Shown: positions 1 to 8,869 of the stretch, piece after piece
Layout of the letters: each line of letters starts with the position of its first letter
Position numbering within the stretch: position 1 is the stretch's first letter
Source: Candidatus Nitrospira neomarina
GTDB lineage: Bacteria; Nitrospirota; Nitrospiria; Nitrospirales; UBA8639
Direction: 5' to 3'
Length of the DNA: 64,000 nt
Assembly (NCBI RefSeq): GCF_032051675.1
Contig: NZ_CP116968.1
Coordinates: forward strand, 248,001 to 312,000
Notes under the pieces: generated by a model
Seen by the model: only the letters and a program-made list of their open reading frames with translations
What the model was told of the DNA's origin: nothing
The model's database searches: none
Position numbers and translations under genes: made by a program

Positions 1-329
1 GTTGAAACATTTATAGCGATTAGTGAAGTATAAAAAACAACCTCAACAAGCCGTAAATCATTATCCTTTCGCAAATTGGCGATTTTGCTGAGATTGTTCC
101 TAATTTCATGTTTGTTTCTTTTCCCCAGTCGCTTATTGCATCACAGAAAGAAGTTGTGTCCTCCTCTACCCAATGTATAATTTCTTTCTCGATTGGAGCA
201 CCCCTTTTTTAAATCGCTGGATACATTCGGGTCTCGACTGAGACGGTGTTTGTACTTTTCCGGAGTGGTCCGGCAACCTGTTAGTCGGACCCTCAATGAA
301 TTAGTCAAAGATGGGAAGGACAGGATGTA
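1..329. other. intergenic or upstream region, no gene seen
   Basis: I see no convincing reading frame here. The stretch is A/T-rich at first and becomes more balanced near the MscS gene. It presumably holds the promoter of that gene, but no clear -35/-10 pair stood out. A short perfect inverted repeat, GTCTC-GACT-GAGAC, lies near 232-245; its role is unknown. Confidence 0.4.
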
Positions 330-1712
330 ATGTTAATGCACTTCAGATTTTATCCAGTAATCCTCGTATTCCTCAGCATTGTCTTTTGGAGTGCGCGGGT
401 TGAACCGGTCTGGTCCCAGGAGCCTGTGGATAATACAGAGGCTCCCACAGAGTCACGACCCACCGATACACCAGAGGAAATTGCGGTTGGAGCAGACAAG
501 GTTGAAGACAGCCTCATCACACAACGGCTTGCGGAGGTTTTTCAGAATTTGCCGGAGCTTGCCAATGTCGACATCGCTGTGAAGGCGGGGGTGGTACGGC
601 TGACGGGGCATACTTCCACCAAAGAAGCCCACCAACAGGCTCTTGAACTTGCCGAACGCGTAGATGGTGTGGTCAGCGTGACAGATGAAATCACACAAAA
701 ACGGGAAGTCCGTGAACGGTTGACCGTCGTGCAGGAAAAAATGGTTGACCAACTCAATAATTTTATCTCCTATTTGCCACTCCTGATCATCGGCTTCACG
801 GTATTTCTTCTATTCTGGTTCCTCGCATCCTTTTTGACCAAATGGGATAACCTGTATGAAAGAATTACTCCACATGCGTTTTTACAATCCTTAGCCAAAC
901 AAATCGTCAAAGGGACCGTCATATTTATAGGCTTTGTGGCCATGCTGGAAATCCTGGACGCCACAGCTCTTTTGGGAACAATCGTTGGTGTCGCGGGAGT
1001 CATGGGCCTGGCCGTCGGTTTTGCCCTCCGAGATACGGTGGAGAACTACATTGCCAGCATTCTGCTGAGTATCAGACAGCCCTTTCGGCCACTGGACCAA
1101 ATTGTCCTGGAAAATTATGAAGGCTTGGTCATGAAACTGACATCGCGGGAGACCATTCTCATGACGCTGGATGGAAATCATGTACGCATACCCAATGCGA
1201 CGGTATACAAAGGCATTATTCTCAATTATTCCCGGAATCCCAAACGGCGTTTTTCCTTTGAGGTCGGTATCGACACCGCTGTCAAAATTGAGGCGGCGTT
1301 GCAACTGGCTATAAAAACTTTAGAGCAAACCGTCGGGGTGATTGCTGATCCTCCGGTCCGGTGTACGGTAGAGAAATTAGGCGATTCGAATGTGATCCTA
1401 AAAATGTTCGCATGGACGACACAGGATCAATACGATTTCGGAAAGGTCAAAAGTGAAGCGATTCGGGCGGTGAAAGAGGCCTTTGATCTGGCCAATTATG
1501 AAATGCCCGAACCCATCTATCGTCTGAAAATGCAGGGAGCTTCCCCTCCCGATGACCAGCCCGTATTTGACCATTCCGAGCAAAAACGGGATGCTCCAGC
1601 ACCTGCTGTGCAGTCAGGTTCTCAGGCCGATGTTACCAAAGATAATCATATTGTTGAGCAAATTTCGAAAGATCGAGCAGACATTAAGGAAAGGGATTTA
1701 CTGAAATCATAG
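330..1712 (+). CDS. BON-domain mechanosensitive channel of the MscS family
   Basis: Small-conductance mechanosensitive channel that would release solutes across the inner membrane on osmotic down-shock. The N-terminus is a signal-peptide-like hydrophobic stretch (residues about 5-28). A BON domain of the transport/osmoticum-binding type follows (about 60-125), then transmembrane helices near 148-168, 193-213 and 215-240. The last carries the glycine/alanine-rich pore helix and the MscS signature (GLAVGFALRDTVENYIA). The beta and alpha/beta vestibule domains follow, and the C-terminal 50 residues are charged and low-complexity. An in-frame ATG lies two codons downstream of the chosen start; an AGGA element precedes both. 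Fusion of a periplasmic BON domain to MscS is a known minor architecture. The gene stands alone. The osmolyte operon at 14.8 kb makes osmotic release a sensible role, but that link is inference. Confidence 0.9.
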   Translation: MLMHFRFYPVILVFLSIVFWSARVEPVWSQEPVDNTEAPTESRPTDTPEEIAVGADKVEDSLITQRLAEVFQNLPELANVDIAVKAGVVRLTGHTSTKEAHQQALELAERVDGVVSVTDEITQKREVRERLTVVQEKMVDQLNNFISYLPLLIIGFTVFLLFWFLASFLTKWDNLYERITPHAFLQSLAKQIVKGTVIFIGFVAMLEILDATALLGTIVGVAGVMGLAVGFALRDTVENYIASILLSIRQPFRPLDQIVLENYEGLVMKLTSRETILMTLDGNHVRIPNATVYKGIILNYSRNPKRRFSFEVGIDTAVKIEAALQLAIKTLEQTVGVIADPPVRCTVEKLGDSNVILKMFAWTTQDQYDFGKVKSEAIRAVKEAFDLANYEMPEPIYRLKMQGASPPDDQPVFDHSEQKRDAPAPAVQSGSQADVTKDNHIVEQISKDRADIKERDLLKS

Positions 1713-1807
1713 ATTCGAAAAACATTCTGCCCGCCACACTGGCGGGAGCAATTACTATATGGTCCACTTTTTTATTTCATTGCGCTTGAAACACATGAGG
1801 AAAAAAT

Positions 1808-2833
1808 ATGAACAAAAATCGGCAACCAGAAGTTGTGGTCATCACAGGGGCTTCTGCAGGAATCGGTCGGGCTACCGTGCGGGCTTTTGCTCAACGGGGT
1901 GCGCATCTGGGTTTGTTGGCTCGTGGTCAGGAGGGGTTGGAAGGAGCTCGTCAGGAAGCCGAAAAGCTTGGGGGACAGGCGATCGTGATTCCCACGGATG
2001 TTGCCGACCACGATCAAGTTGAGCGAGCCGCCATCACCATTGAGGAAACCTTTGGGCCGATCGACATTTGGATAAATAACGCCATGGTCTCAGTGCTGTC
2101 ACCGGTAAAGGACATGACCGCCGAAGAATTTCAGCGGGTGACGAACGTCACCTATCTCGGATATGTGTATGGAACCTTAACGGCACTCCGGCGTATGCTG
2201 CCCAGGAATCGTGGGGTCATTATTCAAGTTGGCTCCGCTCTGTCTTATCGTGCGATCCCGCTTCAATCGGCCTATTGCGGGGCCAAGCATGCAGTAAAAG
2301 GATTTACAGAGTCGCTCCGATCGGAACTGATTCATGATAAGAGCAAAGTCCGCATCACCATGGTGCACCTGCCGGGAGTGAATACCACACAATTTGGATG
2401 GATTAAAAGTCGAATGCCCTATCATCCTCAGCCGGTTCCACCGATGTATCAGCCGGAGGTGATGGCGAGGGCCATTGTTTGGGCGGCGGATCACGATCGT
2501 CGTGAATTATGGGTTGGCATGCCGACGGTCAAAACCATTGTCGGAGAAAAATTCATTCCGGGACTCCTGGATCATTATCTCGCCGACGTGGCCTATAGTG
2601 GACAACAGACAAATGTTCCCGTTGATCCCCATCGTCCCAATAATTTATTGACACCTGTTGCGGAGGACAGAGGTGCTCACGGCCCATTCGATCATCGTTC
2701 GAGGTCATCCAGTCTTCAGCTCTGGGCTTCCATGAACCGGGGGTGGTTGGCGGTGGCGGGGGTCGGATGTCTTCTTTCCCTGGGATGGGCCCGAATGCAG
2801 TCACAGGTGAATCGATCGCGACTGAATGATTGA
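1808..2833 (+). CDS. SDR-family oxidoreductase with C-terminal membrane helix
   Basis: Classical short-chain dehydrogenase/reductase that would use NAD(P)(H) to interconvert an alcohol and a ketone; the substrate is unknown. The Rossmann nucleotide motif TGASAGIG lies near residues 14-21, the structural NNA-like segment appears as NNAM near 93, and the catalytic YxxxK is YCGAK near residue 156. At 341 residues it is longer than the usual 250. The extra C-terminal part ends in one hydrophobic helix (about 312-330), suggesting membrane tethering, as in other SDRs with this long tail. The start is supported by GAGG seven bases upstream. It follows the MscS gene by 95 bases with a small hairpin (1730-1746) between them, so it is probably a separate unit. 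The next gene is convergent. Confidence 0.88.
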   Translation: MNKNRQPEVVVITGASAGIGRATVRAFAQRGAHLGLLARGQEGLEGARQEAEKLGGQAIVIPTDVADHDQVERAAITIEETFGPIDIWINNAMVSVLSPVKDMTAEEFQRVTNVTYLGYVYGTLTALRRMLPRNRGVIIQVGSALSYRAIPLQSAYCGAKHAVKGFTESLRSELIHDKSKVRITMVHLPGVNTTQFGWIKSRMPYHPQPVPPMYQPEVMARAIVWAADHDRRELWVGMPTVKTIVGEKFIPGLLDHYLADVAYSGQQTNVPVDPHRPNNLLTPVAEDRGAHGPFDHRSRSSSLQLWASMNRGWLAVAGVGCLLSLGWARMQSQVNRSRLND

Positions 2834-2928
2834 TCCTCAATACAGCCGGTCGGAAAGCTGATCTGCCTGATGCAAGAACAGCCTCCCGACCTGAAGGCCC
2901 CATCCCTGGGCATTGACGATGACAAAGA

Positions 2929-3372
2929 TTAGCCTGCCGCGGCCTGCTTTTTTGCCTCCTGAAACTCTTTTCCCATCTTTTGTATTTCTTCCTTATCCAA
3001 GATCTCCTTGGCCTTTTTAAAGATTTCGCCTTCTTCCTCCTTCACATGGTGCAGAACGCTTTTTTTGAGCTCCGCAAGTTTTGAGCTCCATTCCTCGGAT
3101 TCTGCCCCCATCGCCTCAAGGTCTTCCAAAAGGTTTTCGACTTCGGCATGCTCTTCCGTGGCTTCATTAATCAGGTCTACCATCTCTGCATTTTCTCTGA
3201 GGGCAGGATAGAAGACGGCCTCCTCCCCATGGGAGTGAGCTTCAAGGTCATCTTTTAACTGAGAAAATAATTTTTCACGGCTTTTCGTCGCACGTGGACC
3301 GGTGGTTTCCAATTTTTTGAATAAGTCCTTTGCCGTTTGGTGATCCTTCTTTAAAATTTGAAAAATGTCCAT
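2929..3372 (-). CDS. hemerythrin/HHE domain protein
   Basis: Four-helix-bundle protein of the hemerythrin HHE cation-binding family, 147 residues, soluble, about the length of the bare domain. The expected ligands are visible in order: His in KKDHQTAK, HSHGEE with the HxxxE pattern, EHAEVE, and HHVKEEE near residue 112. A di-iron site is therefore likely intact. Family members bind oxygen, sense oxygen or iron, or repair iron-sulfur centres; which applies cannot be told from sequence. The start is preceded by a purine-rich AAGGAAG element. It is divergently oriented from ada with about 270 bases between them, so the two promoters share that gap. The C-terminus is lysine/alanine-rich, without a membrane segment. 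Confidence 0.9.
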   Translation of the reverse strand: MDIFQILKKDHQTAKDLFKKLETTGPRATKSREKLFSQLKDDLEAHSHGEEAVFYPALRENAEMVDLINEATEEHAEVENLLEDLEAMGAESEEWSSKLAELKKSVLHHVKEEEGEIFKKAKEILDKEEIQKMGKEFQEAKKQAAAG

Positions 3373-3646
3373 TCCCTGCTTCCTTTCCGGTCAATGACCG
3401 ATGATGACTCTCTGAAAAAAAATGATCACTTCGATTGCTTGATGAAGAATAATCCTGTTCCTTCACACACTGAACTAGTAAGAACCCTGGAACGGGCAGG
3501 GAATTGCGAATTGAAAAGCAAGAAACGGAGTGCACTCTGTCCCCGACTTTTGAAAAGATAGGCATCCGGAAAAGAGCCATGTCAGGAGGGGAGATTTTTT
3601 GGTAAATTATGCTTTCAATTTTAGCAGTTTGTCACAGGTAGTGGTC

Positions 3647-4726
3647 ATGAGGAATACAGCAAACCAGGAAAAATGTTCCGTTACAACGCGCCATGATCCC
3701 CGGTGGACAAGCGTGGCTTCCCGGGACCCAACAGCCGACGGTACCTTTTATTATTCCGTCACCACCACCGGAGTGTACTGCCGCCCGTCCTGCCCATCTC
3801 GCGTGCCGCGGCCTGAAAATGTCCGGTTCCATGCTTCATGGGAAGATGCCGAGAAGGCTGGATTTCGTCCCTGTAAGCGTTGCACGCCTCACCAGCCCGG
3901 ATTACAGGAACGGTATGCGGAGAAAGTCGAAGCCGCTTGCCGACTCATCGAGAATTCGCACCATGTGCCAGGCCTCAAAGAGTTATCCAATCATGCAGGA
4001 CTAAGCCGGTATCACTTTCATCGGGTGTTCAAGGCGGTAACGGGATTGACCCCGAAAGGATACACGGCGGCGCATCTGGCAAAACGGGTGAGGTCGCACC
4101 TCAATCATAAAGACACGGTGACGGAGGCTATTTACGAAGCCGGGTTCAATTCCAACGGCAGGTTTTATGACACATCCGATGCTGTTCTGGGTATGACACC
4201 TTCCTCATATCGTGCCGGTGGTTCCGGAATAGATATCCGATTCGCCGTGGGGAAATGTTCTCTCGGGGCTATCCTCGTTGCCAGAAGTGAGCGCGGTGTG
4301 TGTGCGATTCTTCTGGGAGATGACCCTGAGCAACTGACGCGCGATTTGCAGAAGCAGTTCTCTCAGGCTCATTTCATCGAGGGTGATGGTGACTTCGAAC
4401 ACCTGGTTGCCACAGTGATCGGTTTTGTCGAAGCGCCGGAGCGGGGGTTAAACCTGCCGTTGGACGTGCAAGGTACGGCGTTTCAACAACGGGTCTGGAA
4501 GGCATTGCAAAACATTCCCGCCGGCTCGATGGTAAGTTATGCTGACATCGCCGCGAGCATCGGTGCACCGAAAGCGATTCGAGCGGTCGCCATGGCCTGC
4601 GGCAGCAATGCAATTGCTGTGGCGATTCCTTGTCATCGTGTGGTGCGCACGAATGGCGAACTGTCGGGCTATCGTTGGGGCATCGAACGGAAACGAGCGT
4701 TGCTTGAACGTGAGTCACACACATGA
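3647..4726 (+). CDS. ada: Ada: methyl-sensing regulator and O6-methylguanine-DNA methyltransferase
   Basis: Bifunctional adaptive-response protein. The N-terminal Ada domain carries all four zinc cysteines (C45, C49, C76, C79 with this start); C45 is the expected acceptor of methyl groups from phosphotriesters. An AraC-type helix-turn-helix follows (about 85-185). The C-terminal methyltransferase domain ends with the PCHRV active site (acceptor C329), which repairs O6-methylguanine. The frame stays open upstream to a TTG at 3599. I chose the ATG at 3647 because homology begins only shortly after it; it has only a weak AGG upstream, so the start is uncertain. The downstream oxygenase overlaps it by four bases (ATGA), implying translational coupling and a shared alkylation response. 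Ada normally activates its own promoter after methylation. Confidence 0.93.
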   Translation: MRNTANQEKCSVTTRHDPRWTSVASRDPTADGTFYYSVTTTGVYCRPSCPSRVPRPENVRFHASWEDAEKAGFRPCKRCTPHQPGLQERYAEKVEAACRLIENSHHVPGLKELSNHAGLSRYHFHRVFKAVTGLTPKGYTAAHLAKRVRSHLNHKDTVTEAIYEAGFNSNGRFYDTSDAVLGMTPSSYRAGGSGIDIRFAVGKCSLGAILVARSERGVCAILLGDDPEQLTRDLQKQFSQAHFIEGDGDFEHLVATVIGFVEAPERGLNLPLDVQGTAFQQRVWKALQNIPAGSMVSYADIAASIGAPKAIRAVAMACGSNAIAVAIPCHRVVRTNGELSGYRWGIERKRALLERESHT

Positions 4727-5472
4727 ATGAGAGCGGGCAGTCAACATCTCCCGTCGCGTTGCCTGCGACTATACTGGAACGGGTCAACGCGATTGATTGG
4801 GGACAGGTTTCAAGCGATCTTGACGCTGAAGGCAGTGCCGTGACCGAGAGGCTCCTCACTTCGAAAGAATGTGAGAACTTGGCCATGGTGTATTCCCGCC
4901 CTGAGATATTTCGTAGCCGCATCGTGATGAGCCGTCATAATTTTGGCCGTGGAGAATATCAGTACTTCCGGTATCCGCTTCCTGATCTCATCGAACAACT
5001 TCGAAATGCGACATACCCCCATCTTGTGCCGGTTGCAAACCGGTGGAATGCGGCCATGGGCATTGAGATTCGCTTTCCAAAGAGGCATGAAGATTTTCTG
5101 GCCCGCTGTCATCACTCCGGTCAGGATAAGCCAACACCATTAATGCTCAAATATGAAACTGACGATTACAACTGCCTGCATCAGGACCTCTACGGCGAAC
5201 ACGTGTTTCCGCTTCAGCTTGCCATTCTTTTATCTGACCCTCAGAAAGACTTCACGGGTGGTGAATTTGTTATGACCGAGCAGCGGCCACGTATGCAATC
5301 CCGGCCGATTGTGGTACCGATCCGACAGGGCGATGGTCTCATTTTTGCGGTACATCATCGCCCTGTGCGAGGAGGAAGGGGCTGGTATCGTGTGACCCTC
5401 CGGCATGGGGTTAGCCGCGTTCGCTCCGGGCAACGCTATACGGTGGGGATTATATTCCACGACGCCAAATAA
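4723..5472 (+). CDS. 2-oxoglutarate/Fe(II)-dependent oxygenase, coupled to ada
   Basis: Non-haem iron dioxygenase of the prolyl-4-hydroxylase-like 2OG-Fe(II) fold, 249 residues. The iron-binding triad is visible as H153 and D155 (HQDLYGEH) and a distal H228 (LRHGVSRV). R234 or R238 is placed to hold the 2-oxoglutarate carboxylate. The start ATG overlaps the ada stop codon (ATGA), so it is translated with Ada. That context points to oxidative removal of alkyl damage, the job AlkB does elsewhere. It does not resemble the short AlkB sequence signature, however, so it is better seen as an Ada-associated oxygenase with an untested substrate. No signal peptide or membrane segment. Confidence 0.85.
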   Translation: MNESGQSTSPVALPATILERVNAIDWGQVSSDLDAEGSAVTERLLTSKECENLAMVYSRPEIFRSRIVMSRHNFGRGEYQYFRYPLPDLIEQLRNATYPHLVPVANRWNAAMGIEIRFPKRHEDFLARCHHSGQDKPTPLMLKYETDDYNCLHQDLYGEHVFPLQLAILLSDPQKDFTGGEFVMTEQRPRMQSRPIVVPIRQGDGLIFAVHHRPVRGGRGWYRVTLRHGVSRVRSGQRYTVGIIFHDAK

Positions 5473-5538
5473 ACCGGATGGAGAATCCCCAGCAAAACGG
5501 GATTCTTTGGCCCGGACAGGGAATATCCTTGCCGGTTC

Positions 5539-5841
5539 TTAGCCGCCGGCCATGGCCCCGACAATCAGAAACGGTTCTTCTCCGGTTGTGATCGCGTCGG
5601 GTAACCGGGCGTCCGGTGGTTCATGGGACAGATCCTGCCCGCAGGCAAAGTACCTGATGAATGGTCGGCGTTGTTGTGTCACCTGGTCACGAATTGTCCC
5701 CCGCAACATCGGGTAACGGGTTTCCAGCGCGTTGAGCACGGCGTGTGGGGTGGAAGGACCCTCCATCTCCAGGTTCACCTCACCGTCGATACGTGCAAGT
5801 GTCCGCAAATGGGCCGGAAGGATCACTCGAATCGTGCTCAC
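5539..5841 (-). CDS. MoaD/ThiS-family ubiquitin-like protein
   Basis: Small beta-grasp sulfur-carrier-like protein of 100 residues ending in Gly-Gly (GAMAGG), the feature that E1-like enzymes adenylate and thiocarboxylate in MoaD, ThiS and relatives. It starts with GTG at 5841, inside the last codons of the upstream BNR protein, overlapping its stop by four bases (GTGA); this fixes the start and implies coupled translation. A longer frame runs further upstream but is only the shadow of the BNR gene. Its N-terminus fits the family pattern of a short strand, a hydrophobic loop and PHAVLNALE. No moaE, thiG or E1-like gene is nearby, so classical molybdopterin or thiazole synthesis is not indicated. 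To my knowledge the pairing with a BNR propeller recurs in other bacteria, without an assigned function. Confidence 0.82.
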   Translation of the reverse strand: MSTIRVILPAHLRTLARIDGEVNLEMEGPSTPHAVLNALETRYPMLRGTIRDQVTQQRRPFIRYFACGQDLSHEPPDARLPDAITTGEEPFLIVGAMAGG

Positions 5842-7025
5842 GGTAACGCCTGGACTTCGACTGATAAGACGGGTGGAAGATCCCGGACGATGGGCATCCA
5901 GCTGTCTCCCGAATCGGCCGAGGCATACACCTGTCCACCGGTGGTGCCCACATAGATCCCGCAGGGTTCGAGCGAGTCGACAGCCATGGCGTCTCGCAAG
6001 ATATTGACGTAGCAGTTCTGTTGCGGCAATCCTTTTGTCAGCCCTTCCCATTCGTTCCCGCCTGTTCGACTGCGGTAGACGCGAAGTTTCCCCTCCGGCG
6101 GATAATGCTCAGAGTCGCTCTTGATCGGTACTACATAGATGGTCTCCGGCTCATGGGCATGCACGGCAATGGGGAATCCGAAATCGGAGGGCAAGTCTCC
6201 ACTGATTTCATGCCATGACTCGCCTGCGTCATCGCTACGCATCACATCCCAGTGCTTCTGCATGAAGAGCACATTCGGGCGCGACGGGTGTTTGGCGATG
6301 CAATGCACACAGTGGCCGACTTCTGCGGTTGGGTCGGGAAGTTCATACGGGGATTTCAGTCCGCGGTTGACCGGCTGCCATGTCTTGCCTCCGTCCTCGG
6401 TTCGAAACGTGCCGGCTGCCGAAATGGCGACGAATATGCTTTCCGGATTGCCAGGATCCAGAAGGATGGTATGCAGGCACATTCCCCCGGCACCCGGTTG
6501 CCACAGATGCCCTTTAGCGTTGCGCAGGCCGGGAAGCTCCTGCCATGTCTGTCCGCCATCGGTGGAACGGAAAATGGCCGCATCCTCAACGCCCGCGTAA
6601 ATCGTGTCTGGATCGGTCAGCGATGGTTCCAGATGCCAGACACGCTTGAACTCCCAGGGGTGTTGCGTGCCATCGTACCATTGATGGGTGGTGAGTGGTT
6701 GTCCCGTTTCCGTTGAGCTGTCATACACGAACTTGTTGCTCTCCCCCTTGGGCGTGCCGTCCGTGGCGGTGGTCGGCTCGCCGGGTGGTGTTCCCGGTTG
6801 AAACCAGGTTTTGCCGCCATCATCCGAGCGTTGAATGATTTGCCCGAACCAGCTGCTCGATTGTGATGCATATAACCGATTCGGATCGGCTGGAGATCCC
6901 TTTACATGATACAGCTCCCATCCGCCAAAGTGGGGACCATGAACGTCCCATTTCTTGCGTGTGCCATCCGATGTCAGCACGAACGCACCTTTGCGTGTTC
7001 CAACAAGCACTCGTACTCCACTCAT
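5838..7025 (-). CDS. BNR/Asp-box beta-propeller protein (sialidase-like fold)
   Basis: A 395-residue beta-propeller carrying at least five Asp-box repeats of the S-x-D-x-G-x-T-W type, for example [27 protein letters not shown] and RSDDAGESW, spaced 45-90 residues apart. Databases label such proteins exo-alpha-sialidase or VPS10-like. I see no arginine triad typical of real sialidases and no signal peptide, so a cytoplasmic binding or scaffolding propeller is at least as likely. The start (ATG at 7025) has AAGGAG six bases upstream. It is translationally coupled to the downstream MoaD-like protein, and is the last but one gene of the minus-strand run that begins at the RidA gene. Confidence 0.85.
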   Translation of the reverse strand: MSGVRVLVGTRKGAFVLTSDGTRKKWDVHGPHFGGWELYHVKGSPADPNRLYASQSSSWFGQIIQRSDDGGKTWFQPGTPPGEPTTATDGTPKGESNKFVYDSSTETGQPLTTHQWYDGTQHPWEFKRVWHLEPSLTDPDTIYAGVEDAAIFRSTDGGQTWQELPGLRNAKGHLWQPGAGGMCLHTILLDPGNPESIFVAISAAGTFRTEDGGKTWQPVNRGLKSPYELPDPTAEVGHCVHCIAKHPSRPNVLFMQKHWDVMRSDDAGESWHEISGDLPSDFGFPIAVHAHEPETIYVVPIKSDSEHYPPEGKLRVYRSRTGGNEWEGLTKGLPQQNCYVNILRDAMAVDSLEPCGIYVGTTGGQVYASADSGDSWMPIVRDLPPVLSVEVQALP

Positions 7026-7143
7026 ACCTCACTCCTTTCGGAAAGTTAAAGCAATCAACGTATCAATTTTTCACTATTCGTGAGGGGCAATTCCGTCCCT
7101 ATATCAATCGCGTTTACCGTTGTGATCGAGGCGTCGTGACCTA

Positions 7144-7629
7144 CTATTGTTCGTAAGCCTCCTGTAGGCGTTTGATGTCAAGTTTCTTCATTTGAAGGAG
7201 AGAACTCATGACTCTATTATTTTGTTTTGAATCGTGGCTTTGCATCATTTCGCTCAGCACAGTGGGAACAATTTTCCATGACAGCCCATACTTGTCTTTC
7301 AGCCAACCGCATTGACCTTTTTCACCACCTTCTGAGAGTTTTTCCCATAGCTCGTTTACCTCTTCTTGCGACGCGCAATTGATAATAAAGGATATGGCTT
7401 CCGTAAATGTGAAGTGCGGTCCTCCATTTAAGGCCAAAAATTCTTGCCCGTCGAGCTGGAATGTGATGGTCATCACTGATCCCTTGGGTCTACCCGAAAC
7501 CTTTGCGCCTTCCTCCTCATAATGGGTGATATCTCCTATCTTGGTATTCTTGAAAATCGACACATAAAATTTCACCGCCTCTTCAGCCTGGTGATCGAAC
7601 CACAAACACGGGGTAATTTTCTGCATCAT
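7144..7629 (-). CDS. PhnB-like VOC-family protein
   Basis: Vicinal-oxygen-chelate fold protein of the PhnB/3-demethylubiquinone-methyltransferase-like group, 161 residues from the ATG at 7629, which has GAAGG eight bases upstream; a longer frame upstream has no such support. Recognisable family segments are ITPCLWFDHQAEEAVKFYVS at the N-terminus, a central LNGGPHFTFTEAIS-like strand and a W-x-L-x-KYGLSW segment typical of this group. Enzymatic activity is not established for most members. It sits downstream of a DGPF/YciI gene in the sigma-factor cluster. PhnB-like, DUF899 and DUF1579 proteins are among the genes commonly found with ECF42 sigma factors. Confidence 0.9.
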   Translation of the reverse strand: MMQKITPCLWFDHQAEEAVKFYVSIFKNTKIGDITHYEEEGAKVSGRPKGSVMTITFQLDGQEFLALNGGPHFTFTEAISFIINCASQEEVNELWEKLSEGGEKGQCGWLKDKYGLSWKIVPTVLSEMMQSHDSKQNNRVMSSLLQMKKLDIKRLQEAYEQ

Positions 7630-7715
7630 GGTTTGCGCCTTCGCTGAGCGTGAATACGATCTGTTTGTCAATTTCGTGACCTGCCGGATGCCATTGTACT
7701 CTTACCGGAATGTCC

Positions 7716-8072
7716 CTATTCCGTTGGCAAACCACCGATCTCTAAAACCGGTCGGATTTCGACCGTGCCCACCCGGGCACCCGGGATTTGTGCGGCGATG
7801 TTCATTGCCTCATCCAAATCCCTGGCTTCGATAAGAAAGTAGCCGCCCAGTTGTTCTCGTGTTTCTGCAAACGGACCATCGGTGATGAGCCGTTTGCCGT
7901 CTCGTATACGGATGCTGGTCGCCATCGTGACAGGATGCAGAGGAGCGGCCGCCAGAAAATTCCCTTCAGCTTTGAGCCGGTGTGCAAGCTCCGTAGATTC
8001 TTTGTAACACTTCTCACGTCCGGCCTCGTCCCATGCCTGATCGGTTCCGTAAATTAACAGCATGTATTTCAT
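7716..8072 (-). CDS. DGPF/YciI-family protein, copy 1
   Basis: A 118-residue YciI-like protein with the DGPF signature (TDGPFAETREQLGGYF), a small alpha/beta dimeric fold related to muconolactone isomerases. The start at 8072 (MKYMLLIYG) has GGAGG at a good distance; the frame continues upstream without merit. Family members near ECF sigma factors have no proven reaction. The protein is closely related in layout to the copy at 10662-11018 (shared pattern of SLTDGPFAETKEQ, then FLIEARD, then a conserved VEIRP/MEVRPV end). It lies between the PhnB-like and DUF1579 genes in the same orientation. Confidence 0.92.
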   Translation of the reverse strand: MKYMLLIYGTDQAWDEAGREKCYKESTELAHRLKAEGNFLAAAPLHPVTMATSIRIRDGKRLITDGPFAETREQLGGYFLIEARDLDEAMNIAAQIPGARVGTVEIRPVLEIGGLPTE

Positions 8073-8196
8073 ATGAATGCCTCCACTAGAACGAATGAGT
8101 ATTAATGTTCCAATGACCCTCAAGCCGTACTAGACAAAATGGCGACCGATGCGACAGATCGCAACGGAAGGTTTTTTCGTCCCGCTATCTGTTCCG

Positions 8197-8790
8197 CTAC
8201 TGCTTTCTGGTATAGGTGATCTCCATGATCTTCATTTCTTTGCCGCCGTGATGAGTCCCATACATATCAAACGTCTGGGTGTTTTGGTCGATAATTTTCC
8301 AGACCGCCCGATGCGACATCTGTCCACCGCCCGGCTCAGGATGCGATCCTTTCAGCGTAATGGTCTTACCATCGTCGCTCGCCGTCCCTTCCATGATGAA
8401 AATCCCCGTCCCCATCGTATCCATCCAGGCCGTGACATATTTCTTCGTGATGTTGTCGTAGGCGTCGATGCCAATCCCTGAGAATGGTTGGCCCATCATT
8501 TGACCAGTGTAGGCTTGGTAGAGAAAGCGTCCGTCCAGCAACATTTTCATCTCTGCCGTGCCGGTCGATTCTGTGGGAGGCTTGCCCGGATCCATCCATT
8601 CTTTTAATTTGGTCGTCCAGCTCCCGGCAAGGCTGGCAAATAACTTGTGCGGTTCTCCGGGAGTGGCCAGCTTCTTGTACATCTCCATCATGGCTTGTGG
8701 GTCCATCTGCTTTTCTTTGTCTGTGGCGATTACTGGAAGGGCCGTCAGGACCATACAGAGACAGGTGAATGTGAAGGTTGTAAAACGCAT
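8197..8790 (-). CDS. DUF1579 family secreted protein
   Basis: A 197-residue protein with an N-terminal signal peptide (about residues 1-22, cleavage after a VIA motif) and a DUF1579 lipocalin-like beta domain: LAGSWTTKLKEW, LLDGRFLYQAYTGQMMGQPF and GIGIDAYDN. Function is unknown. Relatives occur beside DGPF proteins and ECF sigma factors, as here. The start is supported by a GGAGG-type element seven to eight bases upstream. The mature protein is methionine-rich (MMEMYKK, QMMGQ, MGTGIFIMEG), which might make it an oxidation target, though that is speculative. It would be exported to the periplasm, unlike its cytoplasmic neighbours. Confidence 0.88.
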   Translation of the reverse strand: MRFTTFTFTCLCMVLTALPVIATDKEKQMDPQAMMEMYKKLATPGEPHKLFASLAGSWTTKLKEWMDPGKPPTESTGTAEMKMLLDGRFLYQAYTGQMMGQPFSGIGIDAYDNITKKYVTAWMDTMGTGIFIMEGTASDDGKTITLKGSHPEPGGGQMSHRAVWKIIDQNTQTFDMYGTHHGGKEMKIMEITYTRKQ

Positions 8791-8869
8791 AGATGCCTCC
8801 TTGTGGTTTGATCATGAACACGGTTGAGATAAGTATGTCATGCTGTGAGTGACTGTTCACAGGTTACTT

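Noticed and set aside
1730-1746. Hairpin CCCGCC-ACACT-GGCGGG between the MscS and SDR genes
   Set aside because: Not followed by a T-run, and only six base pairs; not enough to call a terminator.
6139-6716. Plus-strand frames of about 150 codons within the BNR protein gene
   Set aside because: They run antisense to clear Asp-box repeats and have no ribosome site or recognisable domain.
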